Source: Artocarpus heterophyllus (taxonomy: Eukaryota > Streptophyta > Magnoliopsida > Rosales > Moraceae). From it: DNA of 64,000 nt. The notes below the pieces were generated by a model. The model searched no databases, was not told the DNA's origin, and saw only the letters and a list, made by a program, of their open reading frames with translations. Below, in pieces: positions 12,701 through 25,440 of the stretch. The stretch covers positions 24,391,725 to 24,455,724 of the forward strand of contig CM046341.1 in assembly GCA_025403435.1 (NCBI GenBank). Direction: 5' to 3'. The translations under genes were made by a program, and so were the position numbers. The first letter of the stretch is position 1, and each line of letters opens with the position of its first letter.

Positions 12701-13428
12701 GTGTATATATGTATGTCTTTTTCCTTTTTCTTTGGTCGGTGTTATGCGATTTTGTTTTATTTTTTTTAAAACTTCCGCTTTCGATTCTTTATTCAATATT
12801 TTATTTTCTTAGGGTTTATTTCTGTTCAGATACGCAAAAACTGTATTGTTTTTTGCCTTTTTGGATGATGCTTTGCCAATATTTATCTGGGGATTTGTTG
12901 AATTAAACTCTACGTGTCATTTTTTTATTTTTGTTTTTGCTTATTAGTGAGTGATCTCGACGTGCTGGGGAAACAAAATTTCTGGACTTCCAAAATATGG
13001 TATTAGTAGTCGCTTTCTTCAGATATCTGATCAATTTATCTTTTTTGTTTTTAATGTGAAATATTTGAGTCTTTTGTGTTGCATATGTGAGCTTTTGGCA
13101 AAGGGATTTTATTCTTCTATATATTGTTGTTGAATTTCTTGTGTGTTTTCTCAAAATCACTTTTTATGGGATTTTTTTTGGTGAGTTGAATTTATCCGAG
13201 AACCCACGTGATGGTATGCTTTCCTTTGTGATCTCTTTATGTATGTTTACTTAACCTGAATATGTAATTTCAATTTGGTATTTTTTCCATGTTTCCTATA
13301 GCAGGAGAGAAAAAAAAAATTTAAACTTTGTATTGTTACATTGATCAATTTATTTAGGTAAAAAATCAGATGCTTTTTGGGGACAGGCTAGCTTATTATG
13401 AAATTTTCTCTTTGTATGCAGATATAGC
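12500..13428 (+). promoter_or_regulatory. 5' untranslated region of the WD40 gene with a leader intron
   Basis: A CT-rich tract at 12511-12560, including a (TC)n run, is typical of plant core promoters and 5' leaders. A (CT)n-(TA)n microsatellite follows at 12668-12700. An acceptor TTTGTATGCAG ends at 13421, only seven bases before the start codon, so the leader almost certainly contains an intron. Its donor was not fixed; GTACGT near 12659 is one candidate. A CACGTG box lies at about 13206 inside that intron. Transcription start and regulation are inferred, not shown. Confidence 0.55.
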
Positions 13429-16400
13429 ATGTCCAATCAGCAGGCATATGATTTTGATTACATGGCTGACGAGGGCGAAATGGCAAATTTTCTTGATGAG
13501 ATGGATGATGAAAACCACAATCCAGATGTTGGAATTGATGAATACGAAATGGTATGTCGATCGCATTTCTTATCTCGTTTGTGGTTGGTTTTTATGCTTG
13601 TACTATAGAACTCACTTGGGATCGGCTTTGCATATGAACAGCTTACTAAAGTGACAGATACTTCATCTTCCCAAGCAAGGAAAGGAAAAGACATTCAAGG
13701 CATTCCTTGGGACAGATTAAACATTACAAGGGAAAAGTACAGATTAACGAGGCTTGAACAGTACAGGAACTATGAGAATATCCCTTTATCTGGGGAAGCC
13801 GTAGATAAGGTTTGTACTTCCAATATTTATGACCCTAGAGTCCTTTTTTTTCTTATTTTTTGTTTTACAGGAGACGGGCAAAGTTTGGTCCATAAATTAA
13901 TGTGTTTTTGGACAGTCATTATACCAAGCATATTTTTGTCTCAGGAGTGCAAACAAATTGAGAAGGGGGGGAACTACTATGAATTTTTCTACAATACAAG
14001 ATTGGTTAAACCAACAATCCTCCATTTTCAGGTTGGAAGATTCTAACAACCTAACTGTCGTCTTTTTCTATTCACACATATGAAGGTGCTGCCTTGCACA
14101 CAAGTTAGCTAGTAAATATGTATGAAGTTGAACCTGTCCTTGCACATACATACTATGCAAAATTGAAATTTATGGTTGAAAAAAAAAAAAAAAAAACCTT
14201 AGCTTGGCTGATTATTTACCATACTTGGTACACAGCTCAGGAACCTTGTTTGGGCTACGTCAAAACACAATGTGTATCTCATCTCAAATTATTCAGTTAT
14301 GCACTGGTCCTCACTGATGGGCAATTTGTCAGAAATCCTCAACTTTGCTGGTCATGTGGCACCTACTGAGGTATTGGAACTCTCTCCAACCTCTCACAAT
14401 AAAAAATGAAAAGAATTAAAAAAGAGGGGGTATAATTTTTTATTTTATTTTCCCTTTCCATAGTTATTGACTTTTGTTTTATTTTGCCCCCCAAGTGTCC
14501 AATCCGTTATTCATTTTTAACTTTTTGCATTTATCTTTCTAACTTTGCTACATCTCTTTTTTTTTTTTGTTTTTGTTTTTTTTTTCTTTTTTCTGTGGTC
14601 ATGTAGAAGCATGCAGGAAGTTTTTTGGAAGGGTTCTTACAGACTCAAATTAGTACACTGGCGGTCAAGGATAATTTTCTGGTTGCAGGTGGCTTCCAAG
14701 GAGAGCTTATTTGTAAGGTTTGTTTTTCTTTTGTTGGCTATTTAGTTTATTGCTGCTTTTGTTATTTTGGTTACACTTCAGAAATATCTCTGTTTTCAGT
14801 TTGAGAGTCCGGAGAGGTTAGTTGATATGAGTCTAGGATCTGTCATTTCTAATAGTTCCAGCTGGGATTCTTGAGTGGCAGATAAATATTTGCACATGCT
14901 AGGTTTCACATTCTTTTGTCAAATCCCCTAACTGCATGCTCCGCTCTTTCAAAAGGCCAAAATCTACAGCTCCAATACCAACCCTGTGAAGGGTCCATCA
15001 ATAGGCAGGAAAAGCTAAATGAGAACACAAAAGTTGCGTGACACCTCTGTAGGAGGAGGTCAAATTCCCTGAAAAATTAGAACTTTGGACTTTCTGTTCT
15101 AGTCTCAGCTCATCGTGAAAGCAATAAAAAGGAAATATAAGGCGTACTAGTTCATCAATGCTGACCAAATGAATGTGTTTGCATCATGAATGTGTCTTCA
15201 AAGAGTCGGCGCACAAATCGGTGTTACCACTGTTACAAAGCAACTTTGCACTGAATAGGACAGGATAAATGTGTCATTTGCTGAATTGTGTACTCACATT
15301 ACTTCAGTGCTATAGTGGATTAAAGCTATGATGCAATCTTCCATTGGGTGATAATGAAAAAGGAGATTAGAAGCATGAAGCAATTTCCTTTTATGGTTCA
15401 CATAGGCGAAAGTCTTTAATGTTCGAACTTTCCTTTTAGTTTAAGCCATTTCAACAAATTTCAACCTTGGTTTGAATCTGATCAACTATTACTTTAGGGA
15501 TCTCTTCTTTTTCTACCCTTGCTTGCAACGGCCCCTTTTTAGATTGGTTCCAATTATTGTGGGGTTCCATTTTTTGTTAGCAATTCCATCTTGAAGCTTA
15601 TACTCATGAAATCAACTAAAAACATTGTTGGGAGGAAGGGCCTTATTCTGTTGTAGAAGGCAGAGAGAAACGTGCTACTTTGAGCACCACAAATGTGGTA
15701 TTATATGCCTTATTTTGTAGTAATGCAGTTTTTCATTAAGATATTTAAGCAACAAGGTGTAGCAATTAGTTAGCAGTCAGCTAGACGAGATGAATTTGCT
15801 CATTAACTTGGGAGTTCGTAAAAGTGCTAATGCTGTAGGCCATTGGTTTTTTATGCAATGATGGTATGGGGACAATATACCTTTGTGGGTACTACTAACT
15901 TGAATTTAAACTAAGCAGGAGATTTGATGATGTGTTGTAAATTTCGGTTGCATATGATAGCTATATCATATTAGCCATTTTCGGTGTCTGTTTTAATTTA
16001 TTTTGAATGAAAGTTGCTTTACCATGGTTTCTTTATTTTTTTCTGCCTTGTACTGTAAAGAGACATCATATTTTTGAGTAGTTGCACATGTAGTGAATTG
16101 TTTTTTCATCTTTAATCCGTAGTGTCATTACGAAGTTGTGAGGCTGATTTTTTATACAAGTGCTCAAATTCTGCAGACTAGTTGATGGTAGGCAGTGTAA
16201 TGGCAATGAGCAAAGCTGGTGTGTTAGGTATTCTGGGAGAGTGTAATAATGTCTTATTTAGAAACAATCTTGCTAGAAACCATGTTAATATTTCACGTTC
16301 TCTGTTTTACTATTTTTTTTTTCCTGCTGGCTATTTTTACCCTTTGCTTAGAGCACGCATGTAGAGTTGTAGACTTGCAAAACGTCTGGAGCTATTTTTT

Positions 16401-19400
16401 ATTTTTACAGGAAACCTCATTTCGTTGATACTGACATCAAGTACCGAGGAAAGAAGACAAGGGGTCTTCAGAAGGCCAAAAAAAAAAGGCCAGGAAAAAA
16501 AAAAACCTTATCAAATAGATGACAATTAGCGACCTATAGCACCCAATTCCAAACAATCAAAGAAAAAGGAAAATCCTTGTAGATTGCTTGCCAGTGATTC
16601 TTCTAGAGATACGAAATGGGCGTGACAATCAGCTCCCAGTTATTAGCGCATAAGGGCTGTGGTGCTGCATTTTGATTGACTGTGACATTAGTGTCAGAAC
16701 CCGTTATTATCAAATGATAAGATGCTATCTAGTGTGTCAACGAACCGATGAAGGCAAAAGAGAAAGCCAGACAAGTTCCAGAAGAGGAATTCAGTGGATA
16801 ATTTTCCTTAATAAGTGTGACGTGGATAATTTTATCCTTATACATGCATAGTTTCTGCGTCTATTCTCCTGTGATTCGCTAAGTATACACTATGTCAATT
16901 GTTTTATACTTTTTGCTTATGACGTTAGATAGTAGTGACTATTTAATAATGGCACTTTTTCGTGAGCTTTGTTTGTGGTTGCCTATATGGTTTTCTATAA
17001 TACTCTGGATCAGTGCTATAGGGAAAAGGAGTGGTGCATATAAAAGAATTATTCAACTTCTTTTTTTTGTTATCATGATTAGCATTTAGTAAACTCGAAT
17101 AATTATATCTCATGATTGGCTTTTTTTTTCTTTTTTTTGGGCAGCGATTGGATAAACAAGGAGTAAGTTTCTGTACAAGGACCACATACGATGATAATGC
17201 TATCACTAACGCTGTTGAGATATATGATAGCTTGAGGTATCATTACCATTTTGAAACTGTTGAGCTGGATATGTATATATATGTTGGTGTGTGAATGTGG
17301 CGATATATATGCACTATAAATATATTGTTTTGACGGTTATGGGGTAGGAAACAATTTGACATAAAGCCTTTTGCAGGGGCGGAATCCATTTCATTGCATC
17401 TAACAATGATTGTGGTGTAAGAGAATACGACATGGAGAGATTCCAGCTTTTAAATCACATCCGTTTTCCTTGGCCAGTGAATGTGAGCCCTCTTTAGCAT
17501 TTTATATGATATCATCATCTTACTTCTGTGCTGTGAATCAAGGTTTTAAAAGGCAAAAACGGGAACCGAGGCGTTTTGTCTAATTGACTTGAGGCGTAAG
17601 CCTCGAGCCGGATTGAGGCGTAAGCCTCGAATGCAAAATAAAAAAATTTAGAAAGTTGAATAAAATTCATAAACATGCCATAAAACACACACTTAGTTCA
17701 TCACAAAACCATAAGACACAATAAGAAAGTGTATAAAACACATACAATATAATATGTATGCTATTGTTTTTCTAATATGGTTATAATTATATGGCTTTTA
17801 TAGCATAGATAACCTTTTTTTTTTTTAAGAAAATGAAATAACTATAGATCTAAATGAATAAAAATCACATATTGCACTCTTTATATAACTTTTATTTTAT
17901 ATAACATTATAAATTTTGTATAACACCTACTTTTATAAAATATACATTACTAAAGTAGCTATAAGAGGGAAAAAAGAACAAAAAACCCAACCTACGGTAG
18001 AAAATAAAAGAAAAGGGGAAAAAAAAACTAAGGAGTGAGGGCTGAGGAGGTTAGAATCTGGAGGTGGCTGCTGTCGGTGGGCCGTCGTTCTAGTCATTGC
18101 TCATAGGGCAGTGGGCTTGAAAGTTGCAGGGGTTGATGATCAAGAAAGGGTTGATGATGAAGAAGGGGGCAGATGATGAAGAAGTGTCGAAGAAGATGGT
18201 AGACTAAGGTTTTAAAAATATATTGCATATTTTTATCTGATTAAAGCTCGACTTTGATATTGGATTGACTTTCTTTGAAAGGGGAAAAAAAAAGATTGGA
18301 TTGAAAATCGTCTCAAAATAGCCTTCAATTTGAGGCTCACGCCTCATAAGCCTTGAGGCAAAAACGCCTCAAGGCGCACGCCTCAATGAAAAAAGGCGTA
18401 AGCCTTTCAAGCCATTCAAGGCTTAAGCCTTGAAGCGCTGATCAAGCTACTCAAACTGAGGCGAGCCTCAAAGCGTACGCCTCGAACGCCTTTTTAAACC
18501 ATGCTGTGAATATTAATTTCAACTTTTAATTCCCACTAATGTTTTGTGAAAAAAAAAATTAATTACATAACCATACCTTCTAGTTATAATTATTTCTCAA
18601 TTTATTTATCTATTTTTAGAAACTATAAAAGTATCCTTTGAATTTAAAAATTTTGTTTCAATTTTATCCCTCACAAGCTTTGTTGATAGAAAAACATAGA
18701 GATGAGATAAAGATACCCTTAATTAGGCGGAATTTGTCCCTAGAATATATTTTTCTTATTAAGAAATTTTTTTAAAAATATAATTTAATATTCAAAAAAG
18801 TCATAAAACTTTAAGATCTTTTTTTTTTTTTTAAATTTGATGCTTCGTTTTAGGATTTTTAATGTTTTTAAATCTATAAAATATTGTTCACAAATGTTTA
18901 AGGGTAATTATATTGTTTTGCCCATTTTTTTTTTCAATTCATAAGGATAAAATTGAAATAAGTTTTTAAACTCAAAGAACGCATTTGTAGTTTCTAAAAA
19001 TAAAGGGACAAATTGAATAATGGTTATAACTAAGAGGTATAATTACGTAATTAACTTAAAAAAAAAAAGGTGTAGAGCCTAATTTCTGTTGTTAATCTGT
19101 TGAGAGCTTGAGAGTATATAAGCAAAGCTGATAGCTTAGCCTTGGTAAAATGTGAACTGAGATGCAGATTTATTGAGGCGGGGATTTCTTTATTTTGGAT
19201 GACTGACTGAATTTATGTGCCGGAGGCTTTCATATTTTGCTATTTGATGTTTTTCAGGCATTGTATACATGATTTAATAACCTGGCAGACACTAATATAT
19301 CTTACAACTAACCTGGATTTCTATTGCAGCACGCATCAATGAGTCCTGACCATAGGCTTATTGCCATTGTTGGAGATCATGTTGATGGACTGCTTGTGGA

Positions 19401-19990
19401 TTCCCAGAGTGGAAAGGTGATATTTTCAAAATATGAAACTGGACGAGAATGACTTTTTTTTTATCCTCTTGCTTTATTTCTCTGCCCCTCCTCCTCCCCG
19501 CCCTTTTTTTTTCCTTTAGAGATTCTGGCATGCTGGTCTTTTGTTTAATATTGCTTATAATGTTCGATCTTTGCAGACTGTTGCCACAATGGTTGGTCAT
19601 CTAGATTACTCGTTTGCCTCTGCATGGCACCCGGACGGACACACATTTGCTACCGGGAATCAGGACAAGACGTGCCGAGTATGGGACATAAGAAACCTAT
19701 CGAAATCCATCGCAGTTGTCAAGGGTAATTTGGGTGCTACACGGTCGATTTGCTTTTCAGCAGATGGCCAGTTTATGGTGGTGGCCGAACCTGCAGATTT
19801 TGTGCATGTTTATAGTACGAAGGACGATTATAAAAAGCGTCAAGAGATTGATTTCTTTGGAGAGATATCTGGGGTGTCGCTTAGTCCTGATGATGAGTCT
19901 CTCTACATAGGAATATGGGATCGTACATATGCTAGCTTACTCCAGTATAACAGAAGGCATGCATATGGATATCTTGATTCCTACTTGTGA
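13429..19990 (+). CDS. WD40-repeat protein, nine coding exons, 440 residues
   Basis: Coding exons: 13429-13551, 13642-13809, 13945-14031, 14236-14370, 14607-14717, 17145-17236, 17377-17482, 19330-19416 and 19577-19990. All introns are GT-AG, and the joined frame is open for 440 codons. The start follows a splice acceptor by seven bases and opens 'MSNQQAYDFDYMADEGE'. Residues 11-41 are acidic. The conserved core includes 'NLVWATSKH' (near 130), 'VAGGFQGELICK' (197-208), 'TTYDDNAITNAVEIYDS' (about 221-237) and 'VREYDMERFQLLNHIRFPW' (after 250). The last exon holds a classical repeat with GH at 310-311 and 'CRVWD' at 336-340. I recognise this as the plant family named after the fission yeast uncharacterised WD-repeat protein C2A9.03. 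Its function is not known to me; a beta-propeller scaffold role is inferred. No defect was seen, so it is probably functional. Introns 5 (2.4 kb) and 7 (1.85 kb) are unusually long for this gene. Confidence 0.93.
14718..17144 (+). other. Intron 5 of the WD40 gene (2.4 kb)
   Basis: Bounded by GTTTGT at the donor and TTTGGGCAG at the acceptor. It carries no open frame that joins the flanking exons. Near its 3' third there is a short basic-rich coding-looking segment (listed separately). Apart from that I see T-rich tracts (16308-16322, 17121-17140) and no recognisable transposable element. Confidence 0.7.
16412..16521 (+). pseudogene. Exon-like basic-rich segment inside intron 5
   Basis: After a TTTTTACAG acceptor-like site (about 16402-16410), one frame runs for 36 codons to a TGA. 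It starts 'KPHFVDTDIKYRGKK' and ends in a Lys/Arg-rich tail ('KKKRPGKKK'). This looks like the last exon of a nuclear or nucleolar protein, but I cannot name the family. It is in the same orientation as the host gene but is skipped in the conserved WD40 reading frame. It could be a transposed gene fragment, an alternative terminal exon or chance. Confidence 0.3.
17529..18511. mobile_element. Mutator-like non-autonomous element in intron 7, with 10-bp target duplication
   Basis: The 10-mer TGCTGTGAAT occurs at 17529-17538 and again at 18502-18511. Between them lies a 963-bp insert (17539-18501) with inverted ends: GGTTTTAAAAGGC on the left, and the complement of GCCTTTTTAAACC on the right. Just inside the ends are clusters of the short palindromic word GAGGCGTAAGCCTC and variants (17590-17630 and 18325-18490). 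The middle (18050-18210) is G-rich and has GATGATGAAGAAG repeats. A 9-11 bp duplication points to the Mutator superfamily. There is no transposase. The insert lies wholly inside intron 7 (17483-19329) and should be spliced out. Confidence 0.85.
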
Positions 19991-20260
19991 CTGATTTCAC
20001 AAAGAGCTCCGCCTCACCAAGTGGATGGCTGATTCATTAGAAAGGACAGAAAATAGAGACAAAGAACTAGGAAAAAAGTGAGAGAAACGAGAGGGTGTTA
20101 CAGGTCTACTCTCCTACCTTTTCTAATTGTAATTTCCGCCGATGCGTGCTAGTTCATTAATTAAAATGTTAGTAGAATAAGCTACTCTGCTCGAGGACGT
20201 AAAATTGTGTATAGTTACTTATGATTGCATCTTTTATTGAAGAGAATGTCCTTAATTTCT
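19991..20260 (+). other. 3' untranslated region of the WD40 gene (approximate)
   Basis: The sequence following the TGA at 19988-19990 is less AT-rich at first and then turns into AT-rich text with TTAAAATG and AGAATAAG near 20160-20180, plausible poly(A) signals. The end is a guess. No second gene begins here. Confidence 0.4.
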
Positions 20261-22990
20261 TTTTTTTTTCCCCCTCAGACTCGTGCGGATTTTACCCGTT
20301 GTCCTTGAAGAGCCAAGCTCTTTCAATCGCAAGAAAATGTTTTGCAAGCTGGTCCTCCTGAGTGCCTAGGAGTACAATAAAGAACGGTCAAAAGGGTTAC
20401 ACCTCAGTTGTAGGCTACAATGCAAGTATGCGCGGGATGTCTAAGTAGTCCATTTCTGGGATCTGGCTCTTTACAGACGTATATTCTAATAAAATGCCGA
20501 TTCATCTTCAAGGATGTGGTTATGTTGGCGTTGTTTTTCATCAATCGGAGAGGAATCTTCTGAAGCAAAATCTTGAGTACAATGATGATCTCGAAAGATA
20601 AGATCAAAGTAGACAAAAGAACGCGAATTTAGAGTGTTCAACTCAATCGAGTTTTATGTTGATTATGGTTGTTGAGATCTTATGAAGCTTCAAAGGGTTA
20701 CTACCTCAATTTTACTCTTACAAGAGATAAGATTTCTCATTGAAAAAGTGAAGAAAGTCGAAAATTTCCCTGGAGTCCACTGTTCGAACGCTCCTAATTA
20801 GACGAGCGTTTTGTTACAAGAATTGCTCAATCTATGAGCTTTTTGTTACAAGAATTCTCAATCTTGCCAACCGTGAAAACACTGCTAGGATACATAACAT
20901 AACAATGTGGTCGTGGTTGTTGCAACTGGCGTCTTCGCTATCATGCGTATTATGACTACATTGGCCCTTTCTTTGGGAGTTTTGTGATCATCAACAACGT
21001 TGATGAGTTGGAGGGTTTTGCGAGTGTTACATTAGCTATGCCAAAACTGGTCCAGATTACTCGTTGTCTTGCCAGCGGACTCCTCATGAGCAACCTAAAG
21101 CGCTCAGCTACGGGCTCCTTGTCAGTGGGATGAGAGTGCTTAACTGGCGCTCCCATTCATGGTTCCATTAATTGTAAGCTTACGATAAATTTAAGCCTTC
21201 TAGCATTTATTTTGATTACATGAGGAGTTGACTTTGACTTGTAAAAATTAAGCTATGATAGATGTAAGACTCAAAAGTGTAAAGGAAGAAAAGATAGAAG
21301 ATGCAGAATTTAGATAGAAAAGAGAGACAGAGAAGAGCAAGAGAGAACAGGGTTTTTTCTTTCCAAGATCTGTAGTCGCCGATTTTTTCAAATTATCTAG
21401 TGCCGCCAAATCAGCCCAAGACTAAGAGAGAACTATTCCCTTGTCTTGGTGAGCAATCGCATAATCGTTCATCGAGTAAGAGCTAGGGAAAAGGGTTAAG
21501 AATGTGAGAAAAAGGAAGCTGAGATTGTAGTGCAATGAGACAATCCAATCACTGATACAGCGAGTGCTTCTCGCCTACCTCACTCAATACACGCTGGACT
21601 CTTTCATTCACTTCACACTAAAAAGTAAAAAAGAGCCATCAGGATCTGATTACATTACAAACAACCAAAACGACAACATAAAAGACTAATAACAAATGAC
21701 TTCTAATAACATAGACTCCATTACCACCAAAGCTCAAAACAAGCCCAGCTCTCAGCTTCCACAACCTCGGTTCACGTGTTTGACACGCCATGCATAATTA
21801 TCTGATTTGCGGTTTATCACCATCTTCGTCAAATAACTCAGAACTCAGATAAGACGCTTTCTATTGCTTCTTGTTTCCACCACAGTGAAGTTTGATATTG
21901 ATCAGTCTTGCTTTCTGTTGCTTCTTTTTATTTTTTATTTTTTTTCCCTTGTACTGCTTTCGGCAACAACCACATCCAACTCAGGTTCTATTTTTCTCCT
22001 TCTTCTTCTTCTTCTTCTTCTTGTGATTTTGGTTTCTGGCTAAAATTAACGATGGGTAATTATTACTTATTTGCTAAGTAAAAGGAGAATATAAAAAATG
22101 GTCGTTGGTAGTGTTAGTCCTTCAACTATGAGCATTGTGACATTCTTAACTTTTAGTTTCGACTTATTACTATGTAAACTTTTGTTTTGTTTTGTTTTTT
22201 TTTGTTTTTTGTTTTTGGTATCTGAGATTAAATTTAAGGATCAATTTCTGAAATTTAACAAGAATTACATTCTTATTTGTACAATAACTAAAAACTTTAC
22301 ATAAATGGTTACAATAAGTGCAACATGTTAAAGTTTTCAATGGGTTTTAACATGGAACATTTTGTATATAGTGGAACTATTTTTCATAAAATTTCAAGTT
22401 ATCGTACAATGAACACATATTTATCTTTGTCGGTTTCATTGCTATCTACAATGTTGTCACCGTCGAAGAAGAACATAATGTCCTTGACAGATTATTAGTC
22501 AATGGAGAGGAAGCTTGGCTTTCATCTTAAAAGATCAACCTGTTAAGTGGGGTGACCTATGGTGCTCTCTTTAGAGTTGTCAATCTTGTATTGGATGGAT
22601 CAAGCCGCTCATGTGAACTGGTTGGGCTCTGCTACCATGATGGAATTAGGACTTGATAAGGACTTAGGCTTCTACATTAAAAGGTCAATTTGTTAAGCTG
22701 AGTGGCCCAATATCCTTATAAGTTACTTATTTGTTTTTATGTTTTAACAATGTGATATTTGAGATTCTTTTTCCTTTACAGGTGCTACACTTACAATTGT
22801 GAGCCCATTGTCTTGTCGGGGGATTCAATCGCAAAAGCAAGGGTTTCTCTCGGATGACAAAAGATTCAAAGAGAATAATAGGTCATGGTTTTTTTGAATG
22901 TCTTAGATTTTGGTACTAATTCCTATCCTCCAACTTTTAACATATAATTTTCATTTCCCTCCCCAATATACTATTGACCTCTTTCACCAT
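20261..22990. other. Unassigned region between the WD40 gene and the large LTR element
   Basis: No supported gene. The frames at 20404-20616 (-) and 20956-21156 (-) are short and unrecognised. 21290-21800 has the look of an LTR or leader read on the minus strand (CT-rich text, several short CTCTTTTC runs), but no element ends were found. A (CTT)n microsatellite lies at 21998-22021. The rest, 22100-22990, is AT-rich. Confidence 0.4.
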
Positions 22991-22993
22991 TAA

Positions 22994-25440
22994 TGAGATT
23001 GTAAAAGTGTACATTTTACAAGACTTAAATTATTTATTTATGCCTTTGTTCCTTGTTAAACTCGATAATCAATAGCATTTTTGTGTTAAATAGTAGTTTA
23101 GTATCTTAGTGTGTAAATATGTTTAAATATACATTTTTAGTATGTTTTTCTGTTTAATAATATTTTGTTAATTTTTAGAATCATTTTCGTATATAAAATA
23201 TTAGTTTAGTTTCAAATAAATCTAAACTGTAAAAATAATTAGTGGTAATTTTTATTTTGAGTCTTAATTTGTTGTAATAGTGTGTTTTAAGTTTGTAAAT
23301 GTATTTTATTCTAAAAATATTTTCAAGTCTAAAAAATCATATCTTTGTCAAATCGAAAGAGACTGAAATTTTAAAAGTTTGTAATTATTTTTTTGTGTTT
23401 TAACATAAAATAAATAATTTTAAAATTATTATAGATATAATTTTTGTAAAATAATTAATTTTGTTTCCATTGTTTGTTTTTAGGTTTGAAATCTAGAGCA
23501 AAAACGGAGCAAAACGGCACCAATATGAGCAAAAACGGACTACAAATGTATTAAAAAAATAAAAGAGGATTCGAATTCTATAAGTGGAAGCCATGTGGCG
23601 GACTTCGATTAGTGCTTTTATCACATGAGCTAACAGCAGGCACGTCAACCGCCAGAGCTGGGCCCACGAGTTAAGAAGAATCTCAGCTACGTTTGATTTT
23701 ATTTTTTTATTTTTTTTATCCCGTGGTCCCTTGATGTCAACCGTTTGTCTTGAGATCCTATAGCCTGAATTCATCCAAGCTTAGCCCCACATAGTGCCAC
23801 GTGGCCCCATTTTCTTCCATAGTAGTAGCCATTGGATCGCTCAATTGATGCCTGAGATCGCCCTTACATGTACCGCCCATTGCTGTGTCGCACCAAAAAA
23901 CGGCCAAATATTCGCACACTACAGCCAGAGCCTGGCCCACGAGTAAGGAAGAATCTTAGCTATGTTTGATTCTATGCCTTTTTTTTTCCAAATACAACCC
24001 TTTGATCTCAATTGTTCATCTCGAGATCCTATAGCCCGAATTCATCCAAGCTCAGCCCCACATGATGCCATGTGGCCCCATTTTCTTCCATAGTAGTAGC
24101 CATTGGATCGCTCGATTGACGCCTGAGATCGCCCTTACACGTATCGCCCACTGCTGCGTTGCACCGAAAAACAACCAAATATTCGCACACTGAAGAACAC
24201 TAAATTGTGTGGAAAAAGAAGGAAAAAGTTTTTTTAAAAAAAACACAACTCTTCTTTGAAATCATCCAAATAAAACAAATAAAAAATAATTAAATAATAA
24301 ATAGCAAAAAAAATGTAAAATATTATTATAAAATCTCAATAGTGAATATTTATTCAATATAAAGATTGGTGCTCCCCCTTCATTCAGCTGAATTCACCCC
24401 TCCTTCGTTTCTTTTTCCTCTGTTGAGCTTTAGGCTCAACAGTCTCCCTTTTTAGGAGGAGATGCTGTAAAAGCACTCCTCCGACCTCATTAAAAATAAT
24501 AAAATAATATCTAAATACGTGTAGCGAGTCTGATGAGGCAAAGAGATGATCTTGTATAATAGTACTTTGGTATGGTTTTTAACTCTATATTTGCACTGTA
24601 ATGCTTATATTTTTATAAAAAAATTATATTTTCTATGTTTTTAGTCATTATTGTTAATGTCGTTATGCCGCCCAATTCTTACATAAATCTAGTCATGCTT
24701 TCTTTATGTAATTTAATTCTGTGCATAATTAATATTAATAATACTGAAGTCATGCATGTTTATTAAGTTGAGTTTTTGTTGCATTATTGACATGAACTGG
24801 CACAGTACATTCTTAGTAATTCTTAATTTATTGTTAATAAAGGATGATATAATGTATTCTTAAACCATTTAATAGGACGAGGATTTGCCGAATCAATGCA
24901 AAAATTTATTCCATTAGAATATATTAATTTTGATTTGTTATTCTCTTTTCTATCTCAAAATTATATTAATTATAATTATAGTGACAACGATTATAATTTT
25001 CATAGTTAGAGCACCAAATCATTAGTGAGAGATGATTGTTTTGCTATTTTTTATAGGAAAACCCTAATTGCATTATAACTTGCTATATTATCGCTTTAGG
25101 TGGACTTATAGAAATAGTAAATATGCTTGCTATTAACGGAACAAGATATTATAAGTCAAATGCTTTCGATAATTATTATTTAGAGTTAATTTTTATACCG
25201 ACTACAAAACTTATGAGTGATTCTCGAAACCTTACCTTGTTAATTTTATGTTTTAAATTTTAAATAAAAAAATCACAAAAATATATATTTTACATTAAAC
25301 TATTTTGAAAAATCGCTTGTCTTGTTAAACATTTATTTTTATCAATCTCCCGAGTTACAAAATTTTCACCTCCTAATGAATACGACAACCTTTTCTATAC
25401 TACAAATGTCCATGTTTTAAAAAACATATTGGACGACACA
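22994..25440 (+). repeat. 5' LTR of a non-autonomous LTR retrotransposon
   Basis: Matched along its whole length by 28528-30596, in the same orientation. Shared landmarks in order: TATACATTTTACAAG near the start, a GC-richer block with AAGCCATGTGGCG, a LARD-wide GTGCTCCCCC/CAACAGTCTCCC block, the AT-rich GATTATAATTTTCATAGTTA segment, and TTTCTATACTACA near the end. It is longer than its partner mainly because a segment of about 280 bp (23651-23933) is tandemly repeated (23934-24195). The two copies have diverged substantially, with point changes and small indels, so this is an old insertion. Confidence 0.8.
23651..24195 (+). repeat. Tandem duplication inside the left LTR
   Basis: The block starting GCCAGAGCTGGGCCCACGAG at 23651 recurs as GCCAGAGCCTGGCCCACGAG at 23934. 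Both copies continue through AATTCATCCAAGCT, the GTGGCCCCATTTTC stretch and GCCTGAGATCGCCCTTACA. The right LTR has one copy (about 29130-29410). The duplication therefore arose in the left LTR after insertion, or in one LTR only. Confidence 0.8.

Noticed and set aside
12504..12906. Open frames in the WD40 gene's 5' leader (102 and 65 codons)
   Set aside because: They consist of Phe/Ser/Leu and Tyr-Ile text from CT-, T- and TA-rich repeats and overlap the leader intron; no domain and no conservation expected.
13458..13694. 78-codon minus-strand frame over the first WD40 exons
   Set aside because: It is antisense to exons 1-2, whose plus-strand frame is supported by splice sites and family motifs.
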